Positions 16,546-24,519 of a DNA stretch of 64,000 nt are shown one piece after another. How positions within the stretch are numbered: position 1 is the stretch's first letter; each line of letters starts with the position of its first letter. This DNA comes from Bradyrhizobium sp. JYMT SZCCT0428 (GTDB lineage: Bacteria > Pseudomonadota > Alphaproteobacteria > Rhizobiales > Xanthobacteraceae), in contig NZ_JAFCLS010000015.1 in the NCBI RefSeq assembly GCF_018131075.1, positions 1 through 64,000 on the forward strand. The letters run 5' to 3'. The position numbers and the translations under genes were made by a program. Under the pieces are notes generated by a model. That model was not told the origin of the DNA and searched no databases. It saw only the letters and a program-made list of their open reading frames with translations.

Positions 16546-17538
16546 TCAGCGAGCTGCGATCCCTGCGGCGCGCGCGATCAGTTCGAAAGAGCGCAGCCGC
16601 TTGGCGTGATCGTAGACATCGGACACGATCATGAGTTCGTCGGCGCCGGTTTCCGCAACGAGCGCATCGATGCCGGCGCGAACAGTCTCGGGCGATCCGA
16701 TGATGGAGCGCGCGAGCATGCCCATCGCCTGCCTCTTTTCCGCCGGCGACCAATAGCTCTCGATGTCGTCGATCGGCGGCTGGCTGAGGCCGCGCGCACC
16801 GCGGAAGATGTTAGTGAAGGACATCTGCTGCGTCGTCGCCAGCCGGCGCGCTTCGTCATCGCTGTCGGCGGCGATGATGTTGACGCCGACCATCGCGTAA
16901 GGACGGTCGAGCTGCTCGGACGGCTTGAAGCGGCTGCGGTAGATCTGCAGCGCCGGGATCAGGAGCTCGGGCGCAAAGTGCGAGGCGAAGGCATAGGGAA
17001 GCCCGAGTTCGCCCGCCAGCATCGCGCCGAAATTGCTCGATCCCAGAATCCATAGCGGCACTTCCGTTCCGGCCGCCGGCACCGCCTGGATGCGCTGATT
17101 GGGACCAGCCGGCGCCAGGAACGCCTGCACCTCCAGAACGTCCTGCGGAAAATTTTCGGCCGCTTCAGGCGTGCGGCGCAAGGCGCGCAGCGTGAGCTGG
17201 TCGGTGCCGGGCGCGCGGCCGAGCCCAAGGTCGATGCGGCCGGGAAACAGCCGCGCCAGCGTGCCGAACTGCTCGGCGATGACGTAGGGTGCATGGTTCG
17301 GGAGCATGATGCCGCCCGCACCGACGAGGATGGTCTTTGTTCCCGCTGCGATATGACCGATCACGACCGAGGTCGCGGCGCTCGCGATGCCGGCCATGTT
17401 GTGATGCTCCGCCACCCAGATGCGGCGATAGCCCCAAACCTCGGCATGAACCGCGACATCGCGGGCGTTATAGAGCGCGCCGCGCGCATCGGTCTCTTCG
17501 GTGACGCGGACGAGATCGAGGATAGACAGTGCAGTCAT
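16546..17538 (-). CDS. LLM-class flavin-dependent oxidoreductase (luciferase-like)
   Basis: A 330-residue TIM-barrel flavoprotein. It begins 'LSILDLVRVTEE' and has 'YRRIWVAEHHNM', 'IMLPNHAPYVIAEQFGTLARLFPGR' and 'GLGRAPGTD', which are hallmarks of the bacterial luciferase-like monooxygenase subgroup often named YhbW or MsnO8. It uses reduced FMN and oxygen on an unknown substrate. Length is normal for the subgroup. GGGAG precedes the ATG at 17538. It sits alone on the minus strand between an unrelated small gene and glgA. Confidence 0.88.
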   Translation of the reverse strand: MTALSILDLVRVTEETDARGALYNARDVAVHAEVWGYRRIWVAEHHNMAGIASAATSVVIGHIAAGTKTILVGAGGIMLPNHAPYVIAEQFGTLARLFPGRIDLGLGRAPGTDQLTLRALRRTPEAAENFPQDVLEVQAFLAPAGPNQRIQAVPAAGTEVPLWILGSSNFGAMLAGELGLPYAFASHFAPELLIPALQIYRSRFKPSEQLDRPYAMVGVNIIAADSDDEARRLATTQQMSFTNIFRGARGLSQPPIDDIESYWSPAEKRQAMGMLARSIIGSPETVRAGIDALVAETGADELMIVSDVYDHAKRLRSFELIARAAGIAAR

Positions 17539-17755
17539 GAAAACTCCCGAACGAAACCACTTGAAATGACGCCGCCCGAGCTACAAGGCCGCATGCTTGC
17601 TAGTCCGAAACGGCTGGCTTCATCCGATTCTTGCTTCCCATATGGATACTGTCCCCGTGCGGGTCAATCTGCCGATATCGAATGGCGACCAACCGATAGC
17701 GCCGGGCGCGTCGCCGCGCCGACGACGCTAAAGCGGCCGTCCAGCCAATGCGGCG

Positions 17756-19207
17756 CTATTGATTCCGGCGGGACGCGACGACATCGCGGTACAGGGCAGC
17801 GTAGCGGCTCGCCCGATTGCGCCATGACACATCCGTCGACAGGCCATTGTATTGCAACCTTCGCCAGGCTTGCTGATCGTGCCACAGGATATTGGCTCGT
17901 TGCAGGGCGCCAGCGAGGGCTTCGGCCGTGACGGGTCCAAACTTCAAGCCGGTTGCAGCGCCACCGGCCTCACCTATGTCAATGACGGTGTCCGCAAGGC
18001 CGCCGACCTGCGATACGATCGGGACGGCGCCATATCGCAAGGCGCAAAGCTGGGTCAGGCCGCATGGTTCGAAGCGCGACGGCACGACCAGGGCGTCGGC
18101 GCCGGCTTGAATGAGGTGGGCGATAGCTTCGTCGTAGCCGATCAGAACCGCTATCCGCCCCGGATGCGCCTTTGCGGCGGCCTGATAAGCATGCTGGAGG
18201 CCCGCCTCTCCGCTCCCGAGCAGGACAAGTTGCATCCCCTCACCGAGGATGGTCGGGAGGTTCTCCAAGAGGATATCCAGCCCCTTTTGCCAGGACAGCC
18301 GGCTCACCACGCCGAGCAGCAGGGCGTTTGACGATGGATCAAGACCAAACCGGCGCTGCAGGGCCGATTTATTCGCCGCACGGGGATCCAGCTCGGTCGC
18401 GCTGAAACGCGCGGCGATGTCGGGGTCGGTTTCCGGATTCCAGACCGACATATCGATGCCGTTGAGGATGCCGCTCAGGACCTGTGACCGTTCGCGCAGC
18501 AACCCACCCAGCCCCATGCCTCCCTCATCTGTCTGAATCTCGCGCGCATAGGTCGGCGAAACCGTCGTGATGCGATCGGAGAATTGCAGGCCCGCTTTCA
18601 GGAAGCTGATCTCACCATAATATTCGACGCCGTGAATCGAGAAAGACTCGGGTGGCAAGCCAAACGCACCGAGCATGTGATGCGGAAACTTGCCCTGATA
18701 GGCCAGATTGTGGACCGTCATCACGGTGGCGGGCCGGCGCTGATGGGTGAGGTGCAAATAGGCAGGCGCGAGGCCAGCCTGCCAGTCATGGGCATGCACC
18801 ACATCAGGCACGAACGACGGAATGGCGCCCTGGCCGATTTCTGCCGCCATCTTCGAAAGCGCGGCAAAGCGCACGCCGTTATCAGGCCAGTCCTTGCCAT
18901 CAGGGGTGACGTAGGGGTTGCCGGGCCGCGCAAAGAGATGCGGCGCGTCGAGCACGAGCAAATTGAGGTTGCCATGCACGCGACCGAGCAAGCGGGCCGG
19001 ACCGCCAAAAAACTCCGGCACATGGAGGAACTCCTCCGCGACCGTCAGCCCCTTGATGACATCGGGATATCCCGGCACCAGAGTCCGCGTTTCGATGCCA
19101 TGCGCTTGTAGCGCAACCGGGAGCGCGCCGACGACGTCGGCAAGACCTCCTGTCTTGACGATCGGATAGATTTCAGAGGCGACCGCAAGGACGCGAAGCT
19201 CCGTCAT
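17756..19207 (-). CDS. glgA: Glycogen synthase
   Basis: A 483-residue ADP-glucose-dependent glycogen synthase (GT5), extending alpha-1,4-glucan chains in the cytoplasm. It starts 'MTELRVLAVASEIYPIVKTGGLADVVGALP', with the KTGGL ADP-glucose-binding motif at residues 18-22. It continues with the 'HDWQAGLAPAYL' region and the C-terminal nucleotide-binding fold 'VVPSRFEPCGLTQL' containing the family's conserved ExxG block. Its ATG overlaps the stop of glgC in an ATGA, so the two are translationally coupled. The frame is open upstream inside glgC, but the standard start is at 19207. Confidence 0.95.
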   Translation of the reverse strand: MTELRVLAVASEIYPIVKTGGLADVVGALPVALQAHGIETRTLVPGYPDVIKGLTVAEEFLHVPEFFGGPARLLGRVHGNLNLLVLDAPHLFARPGNPYVTPDGKDWPDNGVRFAALSKMAAEIGQGAIPSFVPDVVHAHDWQAGLAPAYLHLTHQRRPATVMTVHNLAYQGKFPHHMLGAFGLPPESFSIHGVEYYGEISFLKAGLQFSDRITTVSPTYAREIQTDEGGMGLGGLLRERSQVLSGILNGIDMSVWNPETDPDIAARFSATELDPRAANKSALQRRFGLDPSSNALLLGVVSRLSWQKGLDILLENLPTILGEGMQLVLLGSGEAGLQHAYQAAAKAHPGRIAVLIGYDEAIAHLIQAGADALVVPSRFEPCGLTQLCALRYGAVPIVSQVGGLADTVIDIGEAGGAATGLKFGPVTAEALAGALQRANILWHDQQAWRRLQYNGLSTDVSWRNRASRYAALYRDVVASRRNQ

Positions 19208-20463
19208 GCATCCAGCCTGTCGATCATCGGTTGCGTGATCAGCGTGATACCCTGCGCCGTGGTTCGAAACCGTTTCGCATCGAGTTCGGGATCTTCGCCG
19301 ACCACGAGACCTTCCGGGATTCGAACACCGCGATCGATCACGACATTCTTCAACCGCGCATACCGGCCCACATTCACATAAGGCATGACGACGGCATTTT
19401 CCATGTTTGCATAGGAATTGACGTGCACCCCGGTGAACAGCAGGGAGCGGCGCAATGCGGCGCCGGAGATGATGCATCCTCCGGAGACCAACGAAGTCAC
19501 CGCCTGTCCCCGCCGATCCTGCTCATCGTGAACGAATTTGGCGGGCGGCGTGATCTCGGCATGGGTCCAGATCGGCCATGCACGGTCGTAAATATCAAGT
19601 TCGGGTAGAACGTCGGTGAGATCGATGTTGGCGGCCCAGTAGGCATCGACAGTTCCGACGTCCCGCCAATAGCTCCGTGGATCGCCGTCGGACCTGACGC
19701 AGGAGGTCGAGAATTGGTGCGCTACCGCCCGGCCGTTCTTGACGAGGTAGGGTATCATATCCTTGCCGAAATCATGGCTCGAATTCGGGTCGTTCGCGTC
19801 GCGCCGCAACTCGTCGAACAGGAATTTCGAGTCGAAAACATAGATCCCCATGCTGGCCAATGACTTGTCGGGCTTGCCGGGCATCGGCGGCGGATCGGCC
19901 GGCTTCTCGAGAAAGGATTTCACGATGCCATCGTCGTCCACGTCCATGATCCCGAAGCCGCTGGATTCCGCGCGCGGCATTTCCAGGCAGCCGATGGTGA
20001 CGTCGGCGCGCTGTTCGACGTGCTGCTTCAGCATGCGCTCATAGTCCATCTTGTAGATGTGATCTCCGGCGAGCAGCACGATGAACCTGGCATCGTGCGA
20101 CTCGATGATGTCGATGTTCTGATAAACCGCGTCCGCCGTTCCGAGGTACCAGTTGGTCTCCGAGACGCGCTGGCTCGCCGGCAGGATATCGAAACTCTCG
20201 TTGCGCTCCGGGCGAAAGAAATTCCAGCCCATCTGCAGGTGCCTGATCAGGCTGTGGGCCTTGTATTGGGTTGCAACCGCGATCCGGCGAATTCCGGAGT
20301 TCACCGCGTTGGAGAGGGCAAAATCGATGATGCGCGATTTTCCGCCGAAATAGACCGCCGGCTTGGCGCGCCTGTCGGTCAGCTCCAGGAGCCGGCTTCC
20401 ACGACCGCCCGCAAGAACGAAGGCGAGCGCATGGCGTGAAAGCGGTTCGTTGACGATGGCCAT
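19204..20463 (-). CDS. glgC: Glucose-1-phosphate adenylyltransferase
   Basis: A 419-residue ADP-glucose pyrophosphorylase, making ADP-glucose from ATP and glucose 1-phosphate for glycogen synthesis. The nucleotide-binding motif 'VLAGGRGSRLLELTDRRAKPA' begins near residue 14 with the usual 'VYFGGKSRIIDFALSN' after it. Further on are 'AGDHIYKMDYERML' and the C-terminal left-handed beta-helix with hexapeptide-like repeats. Length matches the usual ~420. GGGAGAAC lies before the ATG at 20463. It is the first gene of a glgC-glgA pair; branching and debranching genes are not in the window. Confidence 0.95.
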   Translation of the reverse strand: MAIVNEPLSRHALAFVLAGGRGSRLLELTDRRAKPAVYFGGKSRIIDFALSNAVNSGIRRIAVATQYKAHSLIRHLQMGWNFFRPERNESFDILPASQRVSETNWYLGTADAVYQNIDIIESHDARFIVLLAGDHIYKMDYERMLKQHVEQRADVTIGCLEMPRAESSGFGIMDVDDDGIVKSFLEKPADPPPMPGKPDKSLASMGIYVFDSKFLFDELRRDANDPNSSHDFGKDMIPYLVKNGRAVAHQFSTSCVRSDGDPRSYWRDVGTVDAYWAANIDLTDVLPELDIYDRAWPIWTHAEITPPAKFVHDEQDRRGQAVTSLVSGGCIISGAALRRSLLFTGVHVNSYANMENAVVMPYVNVGRYARLKNVVIDRGVRIPEGLVVGEDPELDAKRFRTTAQGITLITQPMIDRLDA

Positions 20464-20982
20464 CTTTGTTCTCCCTGGGAACCACAACGCATGCCCCAAC
20501 GCCTTCTCTTGTCCGGAAGGCAGGGTCGGGCCACGGGACCGATAGTAGCTGGACGATTGGTTGATCGGAAAGTGGTATGTAAAACGGCCGAGTTCTGAAG
20601 TTTGTTCCTTCCACGGAAGTGGTGCCGTTCCACCGGGCCGAGTGGCTGCTGCTGGTGCGCAAGGCGGGCGTTCGATGCAGGCAATCAGGAACGCATCATG
20701 AATCGCACGATGGCGAGAAATTCGGCGTGCCGCGCGATGAAAAGAAAAAGGCCGGCGGGCATTACGCCGCCGACCTTGTCTTGCAACTGCCGGCTCGGGG
20801 GTCCTGTTCCGTTGCTTTGCATTCCGTCGTGCTGGATTGGTAGCGCGACGCGTCGGCGAGCACCATTGCACGCGGGTATGGTTCGGCCGTCCCGAGGTAG
20901 CCTGCCGCTACCCGGTTGGGATGGAGCCGGCTATCCCTTGGTTTGGGGTGTATCGTGCGACCGGACTGCCGCGCGGCCAATA
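20464..20982. other. Intergenic region upstream of glgC
   Basis: About 520 bases with several open frames but none with convincing coding character. It contains the hairpin at 20748-20777 and presumably the promoter of glgCA. Confidence 0.45.
20748..20777 (-). terminator. Terminator-like hairpin
   Basis: An 11-bp stem (20748-20758 with 20767-20777, one mismatch), loop of eight bases. On the minus strand it is followed by CTTTTTCTTTTC, so it is a plausible terminator for the IclR gene ending at 20983. Confidence 0.6.
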
Positions 20983-21759
20983 TCAAAAGCGGATGCGGCG
21001 CTCCAGCTCAAGCTTGGCCTCTGTCAGCGCCTCCGTCACCAACTTCTCGATCTTCGAGTCAAATCGAACGGCCGGAAGCGCGACGTTTATTGAACCAAGC
21101 GGCTCGCCGCCCTCGGACAAAATGGCCTTGGCCAATCCCACGATTCCCGGTGTGAATTCTTCGAAGGCATAGGCGATCCCTGTTTGCCTTGCCTTGACGA
21201 GCTGACGTCGCAGCTCTTTTACCGAGGAGATCGTTTTCTTGGTCGCGGCTTCGAACTCGACCTTCGCCAAATACTTTTCCCGTAATGCGTCCGGCATGTG
21301 CGCCAGGATGATTTTGCCGCCGGAAGTCGCATAGAGCGGAGCCAAGTCGCCCGTCCGCATATGTGACCCAAGCCGTTGCGAACCGCTGACAGTCGCGACA
21401 ACTTCAGCCTGATTCCCCTTCAGCAGATTGAGGGCCGAGGATTCGCGCGTCTTGGCGGTGATCTCCTCCAGAATCGGAAGCGCCTGCGTCACCAGGTCCA
21501 ACGGTCGAGATATCTGGCGTACGATGCTCGTGAAGCGGTCGCCAAGATGATAGTGCTTGTCGCTGCCAGAGTAGGAAACGTAACCGCGGCTAATAACCGT
21601 CTTGAGTAACTGCGTCAGGCTGCTCTTTGGAATATCGAGCGCCTCGGCTATCTCCTGATGAGGGAGCCCATTGCTGCGGCGAGCAAGCAACTCGAACAAG
21701 TCCAGGACCCGGTCCGCTGATTTTACCGCGGTGGGCGAATGCTCGAGCGGACCGTTCAT
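20983..21759 (-). CDS. IclR-family transcriptional regulator
   Basis: A 258-residue regulator. The N-terminal winged helix-turn-helix (about residues 12-70) reads 'SADRVLDLFELLARRSNGLPHQEIAEALDIPKSSLTQLL'. The C-terminal effector domain includes 'GSHMRTGDLAPLYATSGGKIILAHMP' and 'GIAYAFEEFTPGIVGLAKAI'. IclR proteins typically respond to aromatic or small carboxylic metabolites. Its ATG overlaps the stop of the upstream TIM-barrel gene (ATGA), so both are one transcription unit. It likely controls this operon and the divergent SnoaL-like gene through the palindrome at 22595. Confidence 0.9.
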   Translation of the reverse strand: MNGPLEHSPTAVKSADRVLDLFELLARRSNGLPHQEIAEALDIPKSSLTQLLKTVISRGYVSYSGSDKHYHLGDRFTSIVRQISRPLDLVTQALPILEEITAKTRESSALNLLKGNQAEVVATVSGSQRLGSHMRTGDLAPLYATSGGKIILAHMPDALREKYLAKVEFEAATKKTISSVKELRRQLVKARQTGIAYAFEEFTPGIVGLAKAILSEGGEPLGSINVALPAVRFDSKIEKLVTEALTEAKLELERRIRF

Positions 21760-22571
21760 GATGCTGAACCGTCGTGCTGACGGAGCAAGTCACGAGTCGC
21801 GGCCCCGGCAAGGCGCGCCCGCTCGATCACGGGCAGAGTGGCCAGCGAAGCATCTGGGGCCTCAACGCCAACCGGGGTCCCGTCCGAAAACGCATCCAGG
21901 AATGCATCGAGCCAGAGCTCACCGTTACCAGGGTACATTCGTCCGCCCCGCGCCTCCGCCTTGATTTCACCAGGTGAAGGAACATTCGCGCGGGCGTCGC
22001 AAAGATGTATGTATGAAAACAGCGACGGATCGTAGCCTGCAATGTCGCGGGGATGGCCACCAGACCTGCTGAGATGAAGCGCGTCGACCAACAGCCCGGC
22101 GTTGTCAGGCTTTACGGATTGAAGCAACTGGTGCGCTTCTGCGAGCGTGCCGATGGTCGCATATGGAATGAACTCCAGCATGGTGCGCAACCCGCACGAA
22201 TGGGCAAGTTCGCAGAATGCACCGAAATTCTCGGCAAGGCGCTGGCGGTTTTCGTCAAATCCGACGGTCAGAACATACCGGGCGCCTAGATCACGACCGA
22301 CTTCCAGTGCTCCGCGTAATGAGGCGACATTGGTGTCAGGCTGAATCCAGATGGCCTCGATGTCGAGGATTTCCATGTCGGTATCGCCAAGGCGCTGCTT
22401 GATGCGCTTTTGAAGTGCTGCATCCCCGACAACGGGGATGATCGTGTCACCGCGCAGTGGTGGGACGACCCGCAATCCGACCGCGTCGAACCCGCCTTCT
22501 TTGCCGGCATCGATCAGGCCGATGGGATCGGCATCAAGGACCGTCAAATGAGCGAGTGACATCCGCCGCAT
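21756..22571 (-). CDS. Sugar phosphate isomerase/epimerase-like TIM-barrel protein
   Basis: A 271-residue xylose-isomerase-like TIM barrel. Visible: 'MEILDIEAIWIQPDT', 'ARYVLTVGFDENRQRLAENFGAFCELAHSCGLRTMLEFIPY', 'NAGLLVDALHLSRSGGHPRDI' and 'SYIHLCDA', with acidic and His residues where the family binds a divalent metal. Such enzymes isomerise sugars, inosose or related hydroxyacids; the substrate is unknown. The start at 22571 has AGAAGG upstream (alternative ATG at 22562). It is coupled to the IclR gene and divergent from the SnoaL-like gene, suggesting a shared catabolic role. Confidence 0.82.
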   Translation of the reverse strand: MRRMSLAHLTVLDADPIGLIDAGKEGGFDAVGLRVVPPLRGDTIIPVVGDAALQKRIKQRLGDTDMEILDIEAIWIQPDTNVASLRGALEVGRDLGARYVLTVGFDENRQRLAENFGAFCELAHSCGLRTMLEFIPYATIGTLAEAHQLLQSVKPDNAGLLVDALHLSRSGGHPRDIAGYDPSLFSYIHLCDARANVPSPGEIKAEARGGRMYPGNGELWLDAFLDAFSDGTPVGVEAPDASLATLPVIERARLAGAATRDLLRQHDGSAS

Positions 22572-22594
22572 AATGCCTTCTGCCCTTGTGAATT

Positions 22595-22610
22595 GTTTAT
22601 ATATATGAAC
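22595..22610. promoter_or_regulatory. Candidate IclR operator palindrome
   Basis: GTTTATATATATGAAC is a 16-bp palindrome with a single mismatched pair. It lies between two divergent genes, 24 bases from one start and 44 from the other, in an unusually AT-rich patch. The gene next to the minus-strand start encodes an IclR regulator. Confidence 0.5.
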
Positions 22611-22653
22611 TATTCCGACCAAGAAACAAGTTAGCGAACGGTGAGGGTGAACA

Positions 22654-23274
22654 ATGACTTTTTCCACAGAGACAGCCGACCGGTTGGCGATCCGCGAAGT
22701 ACTTGAAAACTGGGCGATTTGGCGCGATGCCGGCGACTGGGAACGCTTCCGCACCGTCTGGCACGACGACGGGCGCATGATGGCAACCTGGTTCCAGGGC
22801 ACCGCCGACGAGTTCATTGCGGTAAGCCGAGAGGGTTTTGAGCGCGGCGTCCGCATTCTGCATTTCCTTGGCGGGATCTCGATCGATATCGCGGGTACGC
22901 GCGCGATTGGACAGACCAAGATGACAATCAGCCAGCGTGCGTCGGTCGACGGTGTCGATTGCGATGTCGTCTGCACCGGGCGCTTCTACGATTTTCTTGA
23001 GAAGCGAGGCGATCAATGGGGCGTCGTTCTGCGTCAGCCGATTTACGAGAAGGATCGGATTGATCCCGTTGATCCCTCCGCCTCCCTCCAGTTGGATCGC
23101 GATCGGCTGATGAGCTTTCCCATCGGCTATCGCCACCTCGCCTATTTGCAGACCGGCATTGGATATCCGGTGAAGCGAGACATGCCCGGACTGACGGGTC
23201 CGGAGGTCGAGCGTCTCTACGCTCAAGGTGCTGGCTGGCTGAAAGGAAAACCGTTGGGGGTTGGGCCGGAGTAA
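22654..23274 (+). CDS. SnoaL-like NTF2-fold protein
   Basis: A 206-residue protein with an NTF2/SnoaL core. The first helix 'DRLAIREVLENWAIWRDAGDWERFRTVWHDDG' is typical of dehydratases and hydroxylase small-subunit-like proteins in this fold. It then has 'FLGGISIDIAGTRAIGQTKMTI' and 'GRFYDFLEKRGDQWGVVLRQPIYEKD'. The C-terminal ~60 residues are extra compared with minimal members. It is divergent from the TIM-barrel/IclR pair with a shared control region, so it likely belongs to the same pathway, possibly as an isomerase or dehydratase. Confidence 0.8.
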   Translation: MTFSTETADRLAIREVLENWAIWRDAGDWERFRTVWHDDGRMMATWFQGTADEFIAVSREGFERGVRILHFLGGISIDIAGTRAIGQTKMTISQRASVDGVDCDVVCTGRFYDFLEKRGDQWGVVLRQPIYEKDRIDPVDPSASLQLDRDRLMSFPIGYRHLAYLQTGIGYPVKRDMPGLTGPEVERLYAQGAGWLKGKPLGVGPE

Positions 23275-23407
23275 CGTCGCCTCAAAAGAACAGGTTGATG
23301 CTAACGCGACGACGGGGAAATGCGCCTGAAACCAGCGGAAGCAACGCGAGGCCTGGCTCGCACAAAGGCACAGTCCGGGCGCCAGGCGGCCGTTCGGCGC
23401 TGACCCG

Positions 23408-24280
23408 TTACGGGCCGCCCGCCTTCAACACTTCGAACACCGCGGCCGTATCCTGATCGCCCAATCCCATCGCCATGGCCTGGGTGTAAACCGGTTGCGT
23501 CATCGCAAAGAGCGGCGTTTCACAGCCGACCTCGCTGGCGAACTCCGCGATAATGGCCATGTCCTTTTTCCAGGTCGAGATCCGCATCGTTGCCGGCTCA
23601 TAGAGGCGGCTTGCCATCATCGGGGCCCGCATCTGAAACATCCGTGAACCGCCCGCGCCGGGAGCGATCATCTCGATCACCTGGTTCAAATCGAGGCCGG
23701 CCCGTTCCGCGAGCAACATCGCTTCCGCCGAGGCAACGTTGTGAATGGCGACCAGGTGATTGGCGACGAACTTCATCCGGCTGCCATTGCCGTATTCCCC
23801 GAGATCGGCACTTTGCTTGGCAAAGTCGGCAAACAGACCGCCACAGCGCGCAATCGCGGCTTTAGCGCCGCTCGCATAGACGACGAGGTCCCGGACCGCA
23901 GCCTGGGCACCGGTGCCGCTGAGTGGACAGTCGAGCGCGACATGACCTGCAGGCTCGAGAAGTTGCTTGAAGCGCACCTTGTCAGCGATGGTGAACGTAC
24001 TGAGTTCGACGACGATGCGCTCACCCTGCGCAGACGCGGCGATTTCCGCAGCAACCGCATGGGCAGCCCCGGCGTTGGGCAGGCTCGTCATGATCGTCGA
24101 GGCGCGGGCGGCGACGGCGCTGGTGCCATCGACGATATCAACGCCGGCAAGCGCAAGCTCGCTCCTGCGCGCCGGCTCGGTGTCGAATCCGACGACGGCC
24201 CAGCCGCGCGTGGCGAGGTTGCGGGCGATGGCGCCCCCCATGATGCCCAGTCCGATGATACCCACTGTCCGATCTGTCAC
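23408..24280 (-). CDS. 3-hydroxyisobutyrate dehydrogenase-family NAD(P) oxidoreductase
   Basis: A 290-residue beta-hydroxyacid dehydrogenase. The Rossmann start 'TVGIIGLGIMGGAIARNLATRGWAVVGFD' is at residues 4-32, followed by the substrate loop 'LDCPLSGTGAQA' and the helix with the catalytic lysine region 'GNGSRMKFVANHLVAIH'. This family oxidises 3-hydroxyisobutyrate, tartronate semialdehyde, L-threonate or similar acids; which one is open. The GTG start at 24280 has GGAGG four bases upstream. It ends 130 bases from the SnoaL-like gene and probably serves the same IclR-linked pathway. Confidence 0.88.
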   Translation of the reverse strand: MTDRTVGIIGLGIMGGAIARNLATRGWAVVGFDTEPARRSELALAGVDIVDGTSAVAARASTIMTSLPNAGAAHAVAAEIAASAQGERIVVELSTFTIADKVRFKQLLEPAGHVALDCPLSGTGAQAAVRDLVVYASGAKAAIARCGGLFADFAKQSADLGEYGNGSRMKFVANHLVAIHNVASAEAMLLAERAGLDLNQVIEMIAPGAGGSRMFQMRAPMMASRLYEPATMRISTWKKDMAIIAEFASEVGCETPLFAMTQPVYTQAMAMGLGDQDTAAVFEVLKAGGP

Positions 24281-24415
24281 GTGACCTCCAGCCTGTTGAC
24301 TCCTGCCAATAACCAACTCTCGCTCGACGATTCTCACCCCACGTAGGAGATCATATCACTGGTGGTGCTTCGCGGTGCCGGCTCAATCCGAATTCCCCCT
24401 CGGACGGCCGCCTTC

Positions 24416-24434
24416 GCCAATTGAGCTACACCCG
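24416..24434 (-). other. tRNA-like 5' fragment (relic?)
   Basis: On the minus strand these bases read CGGGTGTAGCTCAATTGGC, the usual acceptor end plus D-arm start of many bacterial tRNAs. The following sequence does not close a D-stem, anticodon arm or T-arm, so it is not a functional tRNA. It may be a relic of integration at a tRNA gene, or chance. Confidence 0.3.
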
Positions 24435-24519
24435 AAATACTGACTTGTTGCCAGTGGTGCTGGACGCTACCTTTGATTGCCCGATTTTTCGATTACCCTA
24501 TTTTTTCCTGGAAGCTCAA

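Noticed and set aside
20464..20982. Extended N-terminus of glgC or small genes in the leader
   Set aside because: Open frames here lack coding composition; glgC has a good ribosome site at the standard start (20463).
24361..24434. Complete tRNA gene
   Set aside because: Only acceptor/D-arm-like bases are present; no anticodon or T-arm stems can be formed, and the 3' acceptor strand does not pair.
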